A stretch of 64,000 nucleotides of DNA from an uncultured Alphaproteobacteria bacterium (GTDB taxonomy: Bacteria > Pseudomonadota > Alphaproteobacteria > HIMB59 > GCA-002718135). Within the stretch, counting starts at the first letter, position 1. The number at the start of each line of letters is the position of its first letter. Below, in pieces: positions 26,611 to 36,466 of this stretch. The position numbers were made by a program, and so were the translations under genes. The notes under the pieces were generated by a model, which saw nothing but the letters and a program-made list of their open reading frames with translations, was not told the DNA's origin and did no database searches. Location: contig CACFOQ010000001.1 in the NCBI GenBank assembly GCA_902567855.1, positions 1 to 64,000 on the forward strand, given 5' to 3'.

Positions 26611-27633
26611 TTATTTATTGAATGGATCTTCAAATTTTTTTGCTAATTCTTCTATATTTTCAGGCGGCCAGTCAGGAACTGAAATACCTAAACCAAGCTC
26701 CATATGCTGAAGAACTTCCTTAATTTCGTTTAAAGATTTTCTTCCAAAATTAGGAGTTCTCAACATTTCTGATTCTGTCTTTTGAACCAAATCACCAATA
26801 TAAATTATATTATCATTTTTAAGACAATTAGCAGAACGAACAGATAGTTCTAGCTCTTCAACTTTTTTCAACAAATTAGGGTTAAAGGATAACTTTTCAT
26901 GAGAAGAGGTTTCCATTTGAACTTCAGGTTCATCAAAATTAATAAACGGTTGAAGTTGATCTTGTAAAATCCTTGCTGCAAGTGCAATTGCATCATCAGG
27001 AGAAACTGCTCCGTTTGTTTCCACATCTAAAATTAATTTATCATAATCAGTAACTTGTCCCACTCGACTATTTTCCACCTTGTAAGACGCTCTTTTTACA
27101 GGGCTAAACATTGCATCAAGTTTAATTTCTCCAATAATTTTTTCATCATCTTCAGCTACTTCAGCTGAAAGATATCCTTTCCCAGTATCAATATTAGCCT
27201 CTAATTCAATATCAGCATTGCTATCAAGAGTCATAATAATTTGATCTGGATTCATGATTTCTGTTTCAGAATCAGTTTCAAAATTACCTGCTCTAATTTC
27301 GCCAGGGCCTTTTGTTCTTATATACATTTTTTTTAATCCAGGAGAATGAACCTTTAGACAAACTGCTTTTAAATTAAGCAATATATCTGTCAAATCTTCT
27401 TTTACACCAGGAATTGTTGAAAATTCATGCACAACACCTTTAAGTTTTACTGAAGTAATTGCAGCTCCCTGAAGAGATGAAAGTAAGATTCTTCTTAAGG
27501 AATTTCCAAGAGTTAAACCAAAACCTCTTTCAAGAGGTTCTGCAATCAAAACGCCACGTTTTCCATCATTTTCTTGAACATTAACATCCATTTTACTTGG
27601 TTTAATTAAATCCATCCAATTTTTTTGTAACAC
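26611..27633 (-). CDS. rpoA: RNA polymerase subunit alpha
   Basis: 340 residues. The N-terminal domain (about 1-235), with [17 protein letters not shown] near 38-54, dimerises and scaffolds beta and beta'. The C-terminal domain (about 255-320), with S-V-R-S-A-N-C-L-K and [12 protein letters not shown], binds UP elements and activators. It is in the canonical place after rpsK (21 bp gap) and before rplQ. Confidence 0.98.
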   Translation of the reverse strand: MLQKNWMDLIKPSKMDVNVQENDGKRGVLIAEPLERGFGLTLGNSLRRILLSSLQGAAITSVKLKGVVHEFSTIPGVKEDLTDILLNLKAVCLKVHSPGLKKMYIRTKGPGEIRAGNFETDSETEIMNPDQIIMTLDSNADIELEANIDTGKGYLSAEVAEDDEKIIGEIKLDAMFSPVKRASYKVENSRVGQVTDYDKLILDVETNGAVSPDDAIALAARILQDQLQPFINFDEPEVQMETSSHEKLSFNPNLLKKVEELELSVRSANCLKNDNIIYIGDLVQKTESEMLRTPNFGRKSLNEIKEVLQHMELGLGISVPDWPPENIEELAKKFEDPFNK

Positions 27634-27654
27634 TTAATGCTCCTTATTTTATAG

Positions 27655-28047
27655 TTAAACTCTTCTTCGTTTTCTTGGTCTGCAACCATTATGAGGTATA
27701 GGGGTTACATCTTTAATTGATGTTATTATGTAACCAACTGACTGAAGAGATCGCAACGCAGATTCTCTTCCTGATCCTGGTCCAGAAACTTCAACTTTTA
27801 ATGTTTTAAGTCCATATTCTTTTGCCTTATTGCCTACATCTTCTGCAGCAATTTGTGCTGCAAATGGAGTAGATTTACGAGAACCTTTAAAACCTTTATG
27901 ACCTGCAGATGACCAGGCTAATACGTTGCCATTCTCATCTGAAATAGAAATGATAGTATTATTAAAAGATGAAACAACATGAGCTATACCATTTGTAACT
28001 TTTCTTTTTGCTTTTGTTTTAGTTTTTGTTTTTTTCTTTTCATTCAT
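27655..28047 (-). CDS. rpsK: 30S ribosomal protein S11
   Basis: 130 residues, platform protein of the 30S subunit. The core starts near residue 16 with [13 protein letters not shown] and ends [15 protein letters not shown], the invariant C-terminus. The first 15 residues are Lys/Thr-rich, a species-specific basic tail. It lies 3 bp after rpsM. Confidence 0.98.
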   Translation of the reverse strand: MNEKKKTKTKTKAKRKVTNGIAHVVSSFNNTIISISDENGNVLAWSSAGHKGFKGSRKSTPFAAQIAAEDVGNKAKEYGLKTLKVEVSGPGSGRESALRSLQSVGYIITSIKDVTPIPHNGCRPRKRRRV

Positions 28048-28050
28048 AAA

Positions 28051-28431
28051 CTAACCTTTGATAACTTTTTTCTTACCAGCTATAGCTACTGCTTTACCTT
28101 TTCTAGTTCTGGCATTAGTGTGAGTTCTTTGCCCTCTTACTGGTAACTTTTTTCTATGTCTTAAGCCTCTATAACACCCAAGATCAGTTAAACGCTTAAT
28201 ATCCATAGAAACCTTACGTCTAAGGTCCCCCTCCACAGAATGTTTGGCATCTATTATTTCTCTAATTTTATTTATTTCTTCATCTTTGAGTTGACTAACT
28301 CTCATAGTCATGTCCACTGAAGCTTCACTGCATATATCGTTAGCCATTTTAGGTCCTATTCCGAATATGTATGTTAATGCAACACGTATCCTTTTATTCG
28401 TTGGAATATTTACACCTGATATACGAGCCAT
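28051..28431 (-). CDS. rpsM: 30S ribosomal protein S13
   Basis: 126 residues, head protein of 30S contacting L5 and the tRNAs. It begins [10 protein letters not shown] and has the C-terminal basic stretch [21 protein letters not shown]. It is the first gene after a 104-bp gap that holds a plausible promoter, so rpsM-rpsK-rpoA-rplQ(-crcB-rluC) may have its own transcription start. Confidence 0.98.
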   Translation of the reverse strand: MARISGVNIPTNKRIRVALTYIFGIGPKMANDICSEASVDMTMRVSQLKDEEINKIREIIDAKHSVEGDLRRKVSMDIKRLTDLGCYRGLRHRKKLPVRGQRTHTNARTRKGKAVAIAGKKKVIKG

Positions 28432-28473
28432 CCTATGAAACTGCCTTTATTTAATAATTTTAATGAATGAGGG

Positions 28474-28503
28474 TGAATACATGATAATTAGCACAAAAGT
28501 CAA
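28474..28503 (-). promoter_or_regulatory. Putative promoter for rpsM-rpsK-rpoA-rplQ
   Basis: In the 104-bp adk-rpsM gap the minus strand has TTGACT (28498-28503) and TATTCA (28474-28479) spaced 18 bp, leaving about 35 nt of leader. No other coding sequence is visible in the gap. Confidence 0.45.
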
Positions 28504-28535
28504 GCCAAGAAATATCAATTTTTTGACGAAAAACC

Positions 28536-29105
28536 TCATTTTTTAACAATTTTTAAAATATCGTTCTTTATCATTTCAATTTCTTGATTACCATTAATCA
28601 AATGGTAATTTTTAGGATTTTTCTTAAGATAATATTTTGAAAGAGGTTTAGTTTCTTCAATATATTTATTTACACGATTCTTAATTACGTCTTCAGTATC
28701 ATCATTTCTATTTTCTAATATTGCTCGATTTTTAATTCTTTTAACAATAACATCTTTATCTAAATTTATATCAAAAATTTTTGTTATTTCTAATTTTGAA
28801 AAATTTAAATAATTTTGAAACCAATCATTTTGACTCAAAGTTCTAGGATAACCATCTAATATGTATCCATTTTTACATTCAGATGAATCCAATTTTTGCT
28901 TAATTATTTCATTTAATATTTCGTCCGAAACTAAATCTCCTTTTTCTATTATTTTTCTTATTTTTTTTGATTGAGAGCTAGCTCCAAGTAAATTATTTCT
29001 TAAAATTTCACCAGTGGATACATGAGGTATATTATATTGATTTGATAGTATTGATGCTTGAGTACCTTTTCCCGCTCCTGGAGGGCCAAAGAATAAAAAA
29101 ATCAT
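28536..29105 (-). CDS. adk: Adenylate kinase (short form)
   Basis: 189 residues; interconverts ATP + AMP and 2 ADP. The P-loop is F-G-P-P-G-A-G-K-G-T (about 6-15), the AMP site V-S-T-G-E-I-L-R (about 29-36) and the D-G-Y-P-R-T block near 83-88. After R-I-K-N-R near 127 the sequence lacks the long (zinc-type) LID domain, so it is the short bacterial form, as in many alphaproteobacteria. It lies 4 bp after secY, the conserved alphaproteobacterial place. Confidence 0.96.
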   Translation of the reverse strand: MIFLFFGPPGAGKGTQASILSNQYNIPHVSTGEILRNNLLGASSQSKKIRKIIEKGDLVSDEILNEIIKQKLDSSECKNGYILDGYPRTLSQNDWFQNYLNFSKLEITKIFDINLDKDVIVKRIKNRAILENRNDDTEDVIKNRVNKYIEETKPLSKYYLKKNPKNYHLINGNQEIEMIKNDILKIVKK

Positions 29106-29109
29106 TATT

Positions 29110-30450
29110 CTATCTTCGACCTCTTAACTTTGTTTTTTTCAATAATCCTTCATACTGATGTTGAAACAAATGTGATTGAACTTGAGTGATAAAGTCAATC
29201 ATAACAACCACAACGATTAAAAGACTTGTTCCTCCTAAATAAAAAGGAATGGAAGTTTTAGAAATCAAAAATTCTGGAAGAAGTGCCACTAATGTTAAAT
29301 AAATTGATCCTACTGTTGTTAATCTAGTTAAAACATAATCTATATGTACTGAAGTATTTTCCCCAGGTCTAATACCTGGAATAAAGCCTCCATATTTTCT
29401 TAAATTTTCTGCTTGTTCATCAGGATTAAATACTATTCCAGTATAAAAAAAAGCAAAGAAAATTATCATAAAAGCAAAAATAGCAAGATAAAGTGGCTGA
29501 CCTCTACCAAGATAACTTGAAATAATTAAAAAAATCTCACTGGATGAACCTGCTCCAAAACCTGACATCGTATTTGGTAAAAGTAAAATAGAAGAAGCAA
29601 AAATAACTGGGATAACACCAGCTGTATTTATTTTTAAAGGTAAGTGTGAGCTTTGACCTCCATAAACCTTGTTACCCACTTGTCTTTTGGGATATTGAAC
29701 TAATAGTCTTCTTTGAGCTTTTTCTACAAAAACTATAAAAATTATTAATGCTAATACTAAAATTAAAATAGCTAAAATAAAAGCCATACTTAATTCCCCA
29801 GTTCTACCTAATTGCAAAGTACTAACTAAAGCTTGAGGAAGATTTGCTACAATTCCTGCTGTTATAATTAAAGAAATACCATTTCCAACTCCACGTGAAG
29901 AAATTTGTTCACCAAGCCACATCAAAAAAACAGTTCCCCCAACCAAAGTAATGATAGTTGTGACTTTAAAAAATAAACCAGGTTCAATGACAATATTGCC
30001 ATAAGCAGTTTGCATCGATTCTAAACCTATAGAAACTCCATAACCTTGCAAAGCAGCAATAATAACAGTTAAATATCTTGAGTACTGAATAATTTTTCTT
30101 CTTCCCTTTGAGCCTTGCTCTCTTAAAGTCTTTAAATGAGGTATGCTTGATTGCATTAAAGTCATTATAATAGAAGCAGAAATATAAGGCATAACCCCTA
30201 AAGCAAAAATTCCCATTCTTCCTAACGCGCCACCAGAGAATGTATCAAAAATTCCAAGTATTCCCGATGATTGTTGTTCAAAAAACTGTTGTAATGCTAT
30301 TGGATTAATACCAGGTATTGGTAAAAATGTTCCCAAACGAAAAACTACTAATGCTCCAAGAGTAAATAAAAGTCTATTTCTAAGTTCTGTAGCCTTACCT
30401 ATAGCTCCAAAGTTTAAGTTATTTGCCATCTTTTCTGCAGCAGTAGCCAT
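29110..30450 (-). CDS. secY: Protein translocase subunit SecY
   Basis: 446 residues forming the ten-helix membrane channel of the Sec translocon. Typical blocks are F-L-P-I-P-G-I-N-P (about 44-52), the plug-proximal S-G-G-A-L-G-R-M-G-I-F-A-L-G-V-M-P-Y-I-S-A (about 71-91), G-N-G-I-S-L-I-I near 190 and the C-terminal loop K-Y-G-G-F-I-P-G-I-R-P-G. It follows rplO by 9 bp. The partner secE is at 53375. Confidence 0.98.
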   Translation of the reverse strand: MATAAEKMANNLNFGAIGKATELRNRLLFTLGALVVFRLGTFLPIPGINPIALQQFFEQQSSGILGIFDTFSGGALGRMGIFALGVMPYISASIIMTLMQSSIPHLKTLREQGSKGRRKIIQYSRYLTVIIAALQGYGVSIGLESMQTAYGNIVIEPGLFFKVTTIITLVGGTVFLMWLGEQISSRGVGNGISLIITAGIVANLPQALVSTLQLGRTGELSMAFILAILILVLALIIFIVFVEKAQRRLLVQYPKRQVGNKVYGGQSSHLPLKINTAGVIPVIFASSILLLPNTMSGFGAGSSSEIFLIISSYLGRGQPLYLAIFAFMIIFFAFFYTGIVFNPDEQAENLRKYGGFIPGIRPGENTSVHIDYVLTRLTTVGSIYLTLVALLPEFLISKTSIPFYLGGTSLLIVVVVMIDFITQVQSHLFQHQYEGLLKKTKLRGRR

Positions 30451-30459
30451 ATACCTTTT

Positions 30460-30918
30460 TTAAACCTTTATAAGATTTACCTTTCCTCCATTTTTTTCTA
30501 CTTTAGCTATTGCATTTTTTGAAGCATATGAAACTTCTATATTAATTGAAGATTTTAACTCTCCAACATCCAAAAGCTTAAGTAAACCTTTTGATTTATT
30601 AAAAATTTTCTTTTCAAATAAAACTGATTCTTTAATTTCATCAGGTTTAATTTTATATTTTTTAAGAATAAGATCAATATGATGAAAATTAATTGATTGT
30701 ATTTTTTTTTGGAACGGATTATTAAATCCTCTTTTTGGTAATCTCATATATAAAGGATTTTGCCCTCCTTCAAAGCCATTAATAGAAACTCCAGATCTAG
30801 ATTTTTGCCCTTTAACGCCTCTTCCAGATGTTTTTCCTGTACCAGAACCAGAACCTCTTCCAACTCTTTTACGTTTTTTATTAGATGTTAAATTAGATTT
30901 AAGTTCATTAATCTTCAT
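30460..30918 (-). CDS. rplO: 50S ribosomal protein L15
   Basis: 152 residues. The glycine/lysine-rich N-terminal half, with K-R-K-R-V-G-R-G-x-G-S-G-x-G-K-T-S-G-R-G, is the extended rRNA-binding tail of L15; the globular part follows from about 70. It starts directly after the rpsE stop with no room for rpmD (L30), which separates these genes in most bacteria. Confidence 0.97.
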   Translation of the reverse strand: MKINELKSNLTSNKKRKRVGRGSGSGTGKTSGRGVKGQKSRSGVSINGFEGGQNPLYMRLPKRGFNNPFQKKIQSINFHHIDLILKKYKIKPDEIKESVLFEKKIFNKSKGLLKLLDVGELKSSINIEVSYASKNAIAKVEKNGGKVNLIKV

Positions 30919-30919
30919 A

Positions 30920-31432
30920 TTATGATGCCGTATTTTTAGGATTAACTTTAGATATTTTTATTGTTCTTTTTGCTGCTACACTTTTTGGAGATTCAGATTT
31001 TTTAAAAGCATCAAATGTTGCTTTAATCATATTATGAGGATTTGAACTGCCAGTTGATTTAGCAACTACATCTTTTATGCCTAATGATTCAAATAGTGCT
31101 CTCATTGGACCTCCTGCAATTATGCCTGTTCCAGGAGCTGCAGATCTAAGAATAACTTTTCCAGCTCCAAATCTTCCAACTATATCATGATGAAGAGTTC
31201 TATTATCTTTTAGGGGTACTTTTATCATTCTTGTTTTAGCATTTTCTGTTGCTTTTCTTACCGCTTCAGGAACTTCTTTTGCTTTTCCTGTTCCATAACC
31301 TACCTTACCTTTGTTATTTCCTACGATCATTATTGCAGCAAATCCAAAACGCCTTCCTCCTTTAACAACTTTAGCAACTCTATTAATTGTTACTAAATGT
31401 TCACTAAATTCTTTATTTTCACTATCAAACAT
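30920..31432 (-). CDS. rpsE: 30S ribosomal protein S5
   Basis: 170 residues, a body protein of 30S involved in decoding accuracy and mRNA unwinding. The double-stranded-RNA-binding N domain includes [16 protein letters not shown] (about 18-33), and the C domain has [14 protein letters not shown] and G-S-S-N-P-H-N. It follows rplR by 7 bp. Confidence 0.98.
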   Translation of the reverse strand: MFDSENKEFSEHLVTINRVAKVVKGGRRFGFAAIMIVGNNKGKVGYGTGKAKEVPEAVRKATENAKTRMIKVPLKDNRTLHHDIVGRFGAGKVILRSAAPGTGIIAGGPMRALFESLGIKDVVAKSTGSSNPHNMIKATFDAFKKSESPKSVAAKRTIKISKVNPKNTAS

Positions 31433-31439
31433 ATTTCCT

Positions 31440-31778
31440 CTAAAAGTTTAAACCAGCTCCCCTAGCTGCTTCTGCTAAAATTTTTATTAAACCATGAAAT
31501 TTATATTTACCTTTATCAAAAGCAACTTCTTTGATTCCATTATTTATTGATCTTTTAGCAATTTCAATACCAATTTTCTCTGCTAATTCTTTTTTTGAGT
31601 GTTTGTTTTCTCTAAAAATTTTTTCTATAGATGATGCGCTGGCTAAAGTTATACCTTTATCATCATTAATAATTTGAGCGTAAATATGATTATTTGACCT
31701 AAAAACCGTTAACCTTTTTCTATTAGTAACTTTTTTTAGTTTATATCTAGTTCTTTTCTGTCTTACGCTATTAACCAT
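31440..31778 (-). CDS. rplR: 50S ribosomal protein L18
   Basis: 112 residues, 5S rRNA-binding. Conserved stretches are [16 protein letters not shown] (about 23-38) and the C-terminal [10 protein letters not shown] plus L-A-E-A-A-R-x-A-G-L-x-F. The latter usually reads R-E-G-G-L-x-F; here it is R-G-A-G-L-N-F. It follows rplF by 2 bp. Confidence 0.97.
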   Translation of the reverse strand: MVNSVRQKRTRYKLKKVTNRKRLTVFRSNNHIYAQIINDDKGITLASASSIEKIFRENKHSKKELAEKIGIEIAKRSINNGIKEVAFDKGKYKFHGLIKILAEAARGAGLNF

Positions 31779-31780
31779 AA

Positions 31781-32314
31781 CTATTTCTTTTTACCTTCTT
31801 TTCTAAAAATGAATTCATTATCATATTTTATTCCTTTTCCTTTAAATGGCTCAGGTTTTCTAAATGATCTAATATTTGCAGCAACTGCTCCTAATTTTTC
31901 TTTGTTTGAACCAGATAATTTTATAGTATTTTGTTTACTAACTTCAACTTTTATTTCTTTTGGAATTTCATAGTCAATATCATGACTATATCCCAATTGA
32001 AGCTTTAACTTTGTGCCAGACATTGTTGCTCGATATCCAGTACCGTTCATTTCTAAAGTTTTAGAAAATCCTTTACTTACACCTTGAATAAGGTTGGCTA
32101 TGTGAGCTCTAGTTGTTCCCCAAATAGGATTTTTTTTATCTTTTTCATTCTTGGGTAATACAGAAATTTTATCTTCACTTAAATCAACTTTAAAAAGTGG
32201 ATTAATATTTATTGACAATTCTCCCATTTTTCCTTTTGCAACTAAAATACTATTATCAAAGTTGCAGGTAGTTTCTTTAGGAATTGTAATGCTGTTTTTT
32301 GCTATTCTTGACAT
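31781..32314 (-). CDS. rplF: 50S ribosomal protein L6
   Basis: 177 residues, two repeated L6 folds near the sarcin-ricin loop. It begins M-S-R-I-A-K-N-S-I-T-I-P and has the C-terminal signature R-K-P-E-P-F-K-G-K-G-I-K-Y. The neighbours rpsH and rplR fit the spc operon order, with gaps of 2-3 bp. Confidence 0.98.
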   Translation of the reverse strand: MSRIAKNSITIPKETTCNFDNSILVAKGKMGELSININPLFKVDLSEDKISVLPKNEKDKKNPIWGTTRAHIANLIQGVSKGFSKTLEMNGTGYRATMSGTKLKLQLGYSHDIDYEIPKEIKVEVSKQNTIKLSGSNKEKLGAVAANIRSFRKPEPFKGKGIKYDNEFIFRKEGKKK

Positions 32315-32317
32315 AGA

Positions 32318-32716
32318 TTAAAATACCTCACATAAAATTTCACCGCCAACATTGTTATCTCGAGCTTTTTGATCAGACATCACACCTTTAGGTGTAGATA
32401 GAATAGATATACCTAACCCTCCATAAGATTTTTGTAAGTCGTTTATCTTAGAATATACACGAATACCAGGTTTAGAAATTCTTTTAATCTTTTTAATAAC
32501 TGGGGTCCCATTATAATATTTCAAATCAATTTTTATATTGTTTATACCTTTTCTCAATTCAACATTCTGAAAATCACGGATATAACCTTCATCTTTTAAA
32601 ACTGAAAGTACATTCATATTTAATTTAGATTTATAGCATGAAGTAAAAGCTTTATTAGCTTTATGAGCATTTTTTATTCTTGCCAACATATCTGATAATG
32701 AATCATTAAAAGCCAT
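32318..32716 (-). CDS. rpsH: 30S ribosomal protein S8
   Basis: 132 residues. The ATG at 32716 is chosen: it gives M-A-F-N-D-S-L-S-D-M-L-A-R-I-K-N-A, the normal S8 start, and has an AAGGAG Shine-Dalgarno at 32723-32728 overlapping the rpsN stop. A longer reading from 32749 would lie inside rpsN. The C-terminal S-T-P-K-G-V-M-S-D-x-x-A-R and G-G-E-I-L-C-E-V-F are invariant. S8 is the translational repressor of the spc operon in E. coli; I did not identify its mRNA target here. Confidence 0.97.
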   Translation of the reverse strand: MAFNDSLSDMLARIKNAHKANKAFTSCYKSKLNMNVLSVLKDEGYIRDFQNVELRKGINNIKIDLKYYNGTPVIKKIKRISKPGIRVYSKINDLQKSYGGLGISILSTPKGVMSDQKARDNNVGGEILCEVF

Positions 32717-32726
32717 ACTTATCTCC

Positions 32727-33032
32727 TTACCAACTTGACTTAACAACACCTGGTAATGAACCAGACATTGTTAGTTCTCTTATTTTGATTCTAGAAAGTC
32801 TAAATTTTCTATATACACCTCTAGTTCTTCCAGTAATTTTGCATCGATTACGCACTCTTATATTTGAACTATCTCTTGGAAGATCATTTAATTTTGATTG
32901 TATCTTGAATCTATCTTCCATGCTTAAATCTTTTTTCATAACCATTCTTTTTAAAGAATTACGACGTGATTTGAATTTATTAACAATTTTTTCCCTATTC
33001 ATATTTTTTTGAATTGAACTTTGCTTAGCCAT
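32727..33032 (-). CDS. rpsN: 30S ribosomal protein S14
   Basis: 101 residues, the long, zinc-free form (no C-x-x-C pairs). It contains L-P-R-D-S-S-x-x-R-x-R-N-R-C (about 51-64), then T-G-R-T-R-G-V-Y-R-K-F and the C-terminal G-S-L-P-G-V-V-K-S-S-W found in all alphaproteobacterial S14. The gap to rplE is 7 bp. Confidence 0.98.
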   Translation of the reverse strand: MAKQSSIQKNMNREKIVNKFKSRRNSLKRMVMKKDLSMEDRFKIQSKLNDLPRDSSNIRVRNRCKITGRTRGVYRKFRLSRIKIRELTMSGSLPGVVKSSW

Positions 33033-33039
33033 ATTGTTC

Positions 33040-33591
33040 CTAATTTTTTGTTTCTGCCGGAAACGGCATGTTAAAATATTTTAAAAGCTCTATTGCTTCT
33101 TCATTACTTGATGCAGATGTACAGATAGTTACATCCAAACCTCTCACTTTATCAATTTTGTCATAATTTATTTCTGGAAATATTATTTGTTCTTTAATTC
33201 CAAGAGTATAATTTCCATTTCCATCAAAGCTTTTAGAATTTAATCCTCTAAAGTCTCTTATTCGAGGAATTGCAATATTAATTAATCTATCAAGAAATTC
33301 ATACATAATTTTGTTTCTTAAAGTTACCGAAACTCCTAAAGCCATTCCTTCTCTGATTTTAAATGCTGCAATTGCTTTTTTTGCTCTAGTTTTTATAGCT
33401 TTTTGTCCAGAAATTAATGATAATTCTTCTTGTGCTTTATCAAGTAACTTTGGATCATCTTTAGCATCTCCAATACCCATATTTAAAACTATTTTCGTAA
33501 TTTTAGGAATTGAATAAAAATTTTTATAATTAAATTTTTCCATCATTTTTTTCTTAATATTATTTTTAAATTCCTCAGATAAACGTGACAT
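33040..33591 (-). CDS. rplE: 50S ribosomal protein L5
   Basis: 183 residues, binds 5S rRNA and the P-site tRNA. Conserved blocks are [15 protein letters not shown] (about 28-42), [14 protein letters not shown] (about 65-78), R-I-R-D-F-R-G-L-N and the C-terminal L-L-K-Y-F-N-M-P-F. It overlaps the rplX stop by 1 bp. Confidence 0.98.
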   Translation of the reverse strand: MSRLSEEFKNNIKKKMMEKFNYKNFYSIPKITKIVLNMGIGDAKDDPKLLDKAQEELSLISGQKAIKTRAKKAIAAFKIREGMALGVSVTLRNKIMYEFLDRLINIAIPRIRDFRGLNSKSFDGNGNYTLGIKEQIIFPEINYDKIDKVRGLDVTICTSASSNEEAIELLKYFNMPFPAETKN

Positions 33592-33911
33592 TATTTTACT
33601 TCTTTCCCAGTGTTGCGAATTATTCGTATTTTCTCATTTTTATTTTTGATTTCATATCCAAGTTTAACGCCTTTTTTTGATACAGGATCATAAAAAGATA
33701 AATTGGAAATTTGAATTGGCATTTCTTTTTCAATAATGCCTCCTGCTTGATTGTTATCAGGCTTTTGATGTTTTTTTACTTTGTTTATACCAGAAACTAT
33801 TGCCTTGTTTACAAAAGGTTGAATCAAAGTAATTTTTCCAGTTTTTCCCTTATCTTTGCCTACCAACACTATTACTTCATCACCCTTTTTTAATTTTATT
33901 TTACTACGCAT
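33591..33911 (-). CDS. rplX: 50S ribosomal protein L24
   Basis: 106 residues, an assembly initiator of 50S with a KOW motif at [20 protein letters not shown] (about 8-27). [13 protein letters not shown] is typical. It overlaps rplN and rplE by 1 bp at each end. Confidence 0.97.
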   Translation of the reverse strand: MRSKIKLKKGDEVIVLVGKDKGKTGKITLIQPFVNKAIVSGINKVKKHQKPDNNQAGGIIEKEMPIQISNLSFYDPVSKKGVKLGYEIKNKNEKIRIIRNTGKEVK

Positions 33912-34279
33912 TATAATACCTCAGGAGCCAAACTAATTATTTTCATAAATTTTTTTGTTCTTAATTCTCTAGTTACTGGACCAAATATTCTAGTAGCAAT
34001 CGGTTCTTCTTGCTTATCAAGTAAAACAGCAGCATTTTTATCAAATCTAATACTTGTACCATCAGGTCTACCAAAATCTTTCTTTGTTCTGACTATTACA
34101 GCTTTAAAAACTTCACCTTTTTTTACTTTTCCACGAGGAATTGCATCTTTTATTGATACAACAACAATATCTCCAATAGAAGCAAATCTTCTTTTAGATC
34201 CACCTAAAACTTTTATACATTGAATCTTTCTAGCTCCAGAATTATCAGCTACAAACAAATGAGATTGCATTTGAATCAT
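33911..34279 (-). CDS. rplN: 50S ribosomal protein L14
   Basis: 122 residues, binds 16S h14 at an intersubunit bridge. It begins [17 protein letters not shown], and carries [14 protein letters not shown] and the C-terminal [12 protein letters not shown]. It directly follows rpsQ. Confidence 0.98.
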   Translation of the reverse strand: MIQMQSHLFVADNSGARKIQCIKVLGGSKRRFASIGDIVVVSIKDAIPRGKVKKGEVFKAVIVRTKKDFGRPDGTSIRFDKNAAVLLDKQEEPIATRIFGPVTRELRTKKFMKIISLAPEVL

Positions 34280-34525
34280 TTATTTACCTTCCTCCAATTT
34301 AGAATCATAAATTATCCATTTTTTAATCTTTGAAATAGGCTTAGATTCTTGAATAGTTACTTTTTCTCCAATTTTATGTTGACTATTATCATCATGAGCA
34401 TGATATTTTTTTGTTCTTTTAATAATTTTTTTATAAAGTTTATGCCTAACTCTTCTAGTAACTTCCACAACAATAGTTTTACTATGGGCAGCAACAATAA
34501 CTCCAGAAAGTAATCTTTTAGGCAT
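34280..34525 (-). CDS. rpsQ: 30S ribosomal protein S17
   Basis: 81 residues, OB-fold early-assembly protein. It has L-L-S-G-V-I-V-A-A-H-S-K-T-I-V-V-E-V (about 4-21) and the S17 signature I-G-E-K-V-T-I-Q-E-S-K-P-I-S-K (about 52-66). Its start overlaps the rpmC stop by 8 bp. Confidence 0.97.
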   Translation of the reverse strand: MPKRLLSGVIVAAHSKTIVVEVTRRVRHKLYKKIIKRTKKYHAHDDNSQHKIGEKVTIQESKPISKIKKWIIYDSKLEEGK

Positions 34526-34715
34526 TTGATTCTCCTATAGATTTATTAATTTCAGTTTTTAAACGAGCTAATTTTTTTTTACTTTTTCTTATTTCTGAAG
34601 TTTTTTCTAATTGACCAGTTGATTTTTGAAATTTGAAATTTAAAATAGACTTCTTTAATGTACTAATTTCAGACTTTATTTTTTTAATATCTGTATTTTT
34701 ATTAGTTGCGTTCAT
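34518..34715 (-). CDS. rpmC: 50S ribosomal protein L29
   Basis: 65 residues of two predicted helices, at the tunnel exit near L23. L-N-F-K-F-Q-K-S-T-G-Q-L-E-K-T-S-E-I-R (about 25-43) is the divergent form of the common L-R-F-Q-x-x-x-x-Q-L-x-N-x-x-x-I-R motif. The C-terminus is shortened and Ser/Asn-rich. It sits in the canonical rplP-rpmC-rpsQ order. Confidence 0.95.
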   Translation of the reverse strand: MNATNKNTDIKKIKSEISTLKKSILNFKFQKSTGQLEKTSEIRKSKKKLARLKTEINKSIGESNA

Positions 34716-35131
34716 TAAATATTCCTTTCTACAAATTTACACTTAATTGGTAATTTAGCTGCCGCTAAAGACATTGCTTTTTTAGCATCATTAATTGGAA
34801 CTCCATCAACTTCAAACATAATTCTGCCAGGCTTAACGCGACATGCCCAATATTCAGTAGAGCCTTTTCCTTTTCCCATTCTTATTTCGGCAGGTTTTTT
34901 TGAAACAGGCACATCAGGAAAAATTCTTATCCACATCCTACCCGCTCTTTTTAAATATCTTGTTATAGCCTTACGTGCAGACTCGATTTGTCTAGATGTA
35001 ACTCTTTCAGGTTCTAAGGCTTTTAATCCATAACTACCATAATTTAGTTCAAAATTACCTTTGGCTGAACCATGTATACGACCTTTAAATTGTTTTCTAA
35101 ACTTTGTCTTTTTTGGAGATAACATGTTCAT
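34715..35131 (-). CDS. rplP: 50S ribosomal protein L16
   Basis: 138 residues, near the A site and 5S rRNA. The core starts [11 protein letters not shown] and has R-M-W-I-R-I-F-P-D-x-P, M-G-K-G-K-G and W-x-x-x-V-K-P-G. The ATG at 35131 is preferred since AGGAGG lies 9 bases upstream; an in-frame ATG at 35125 is the position used by many homologues but sits 15 bases from that site. The start overlaps the rpsC stop. Confidence 0.96.
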   Translation of the reverse strand: MNMLSPKKTKFRKQFKGRIHGSAKGNFELNYGSYGLKALEPERVTSRQIESARKAITRYLKRAGRMWIRIFPDVPVSKKPAEIRMGKGKGSTEYWACRVKPGRIMFEVDGVPINDAKKAMSLAAAKLPIKCKFVERNI

Positions 35132-35808
35132 TATCTGATACCTCCTTGTTCAACTTGTTTTTTTTCGCTTCCATAAGGATCTTTGTTTAATATTTCACCT
35201 TTATTAATCCAAACTTTAATTCCACAAATACCATAGGTAGTTTCAGCTTCAGAAGTAGCATAATCTATATCACTTCTAAGTGTATGCAAAGGAACGCTTC
35301 CTTCAGCATATTTTTCTGTTCTAGCAATTTCTGCTCCTCCAAGTCTTCCACTGCAAACTACTTTAACTCCTTTTGCGCCTAGTCTCATTGAAGATTGAAC
35401 AGCTTTTTTCATAGCTCTTCGAAAAGAAATTCTTTTTTCTAGTTGAGAAGCAATATTATCAGCTACAAGTTGCGCATCTACTTCTGGTTTTCTAACCTCT
35501 TTAATGTCTAAAAAAACTTCCAATTTAGACATTTTAGTTAACATATTCTTTAAACTTTCAATGTCGGCACCCTTTTTTCCAATTATTATACCAGGCTTTG
35601 AACTAAAAATAGTTAGTCTTAGTTTTTTTGCAGCTCTTTCAATTGTTATTTTAGATATGCTAGCTGATTTAAGCTTTTCTTGAACATAATTTTTAATTTC
35701 TAAATCTTCATGCAATAGTTTTGAATAACTTGACTTTGAAAACCATCTTGAAGACCAAGTTTTATTTATTCCTAATCTTATTCCATTTGGATTTACTTTT
35801 TGTCCCAT
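35131..35808 (-). CDS. rpsC: 30S ribosomal protein S3
   Basis: 225 residues, at the mRNA entry channel. [13 protein letters not shown] begins the protein; a KH domain has [12 protein letters not shown] (about 73-84); the C domain has [20 protein letters not shown] and [10 protein letters not shown]. It is 2 bp after rplV. Confidence 0.98.
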   Translation of the reverse strand: MGQKVNPNGIRLGINKTWSSRWFSKSSYSKLLHEDLEIKNYVQEKLKSASISKITIERAAKKLRLTIFSSKPGIIIGKKGADIESLKNMLTKMSKLEVFLDIKEVRKPEVDAQLVADNIASQLEKRISFRRAMKKAVQSSMRLGAKGVKVVCSGRLGGAEIARTEKYAEGSVPLHTLRSDIDYATSEAETTYGICGIKVWINKGEILNKDPYGSEKKQVEQGGIR

Positions 35809-35810
35809 AG

Positions 35811-36185
35811 TTATTTGCTTTCTTTTTCTTTTTCTTTCATGTTTTTTTCTTCAACCACTATAGTCAATTTGCTAAAAGGTTTATTTATTGATGTTGCTCT
35901 TCCTTTTGCACGAGGTCTAAATCGTTTCATTGTTAGACTTTTTCCAACATATGCTTCTTTGATAAATAAATTATCTATATCTAATTGTTTATTGTTTTCA
36001 GCATTAGCGATTGCTGCATTTAAAACTTTTAATACAGTGTTTGAAATTCTTTTCTGAGAAAATTTTAGTTGATTGATAGCTTTTGAAGCTTTTAAATTAA
36101 CAATTGAACGAGCTATATTCGCAAGCTTTAAGCTGCTTACTCTAATAGTGTTATCTTTTGCAAATGCTGTTAACTTGTTATCCAT
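35811..36185 (-). CDS. rplV: 50S ribosomal protein L22
   Basis: 124 residues, whose beta-hairpin lines the peptide exit tunnel. Conserved parts are [15 protein letters not shown] (about 22-36), [11 protein letters not shown] and [13 protein letters not shown] (about 83-95). The last 12 residues are a Lys/Glu-rich tail. It is 2 bp after rpsS. Confidence 0.97.
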   Translation of the reverse strand: MDNKLTAFAKDNTIRVSSLKLANIARSIVNLKASKAINQLKFSQKRISNTVLKVLNAAIANAENNKQLDIDNLFIKEAYVGKSLTMKRFRPRAKGRATSINKPFSKLTIVVEEKNMKEKEKESK

Positions 36186-36187
36186 TT

Positions 36188-36466
36188 TTAACTACCTGCC
36201 TTTTTATCTGCCGCTGTATGTCCTTTAAAAGTTCTAGTAGGTGAAAATTCTCCAAATTTATGTCCAACCATATTTTCAGAAACCGAAACAGGTATAAATT
36301 TCTGCCCATTATAAACTCCAAAAGTTAATCCAACAAATTGAGGTAATATTGTTGATCTTCTTGACCAAGTTTTAATTACTTCTTTTCTGCCTGACCCAGA
36401 AACTTTTTCAGCTTTTTTTAAAAGAGTCATATCAACAAAAGGTCCTTTCCAAACTGATCTTGCCAT
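36188..36466 (-). CDS. rpsS: 30S ribosomal protein S19
   Basis: 92 residues, head protein contacting S13. It begins [12 protein letters not shown] and contains [13 protein letters not shown] and [18 protein letters not shown], all invariant. It overlaps the rplB stop by 1 bp. Confidence 0.98.
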   Translation of the reverse strand: MARSVWKGPFVDMTLLKKAEKVSGSGRKEVIKTWSRRSTILPQFVGLTFGVYNGQKFIPVSVSENMVGHKFGEFSPTRTFKGHTAADKKAGS

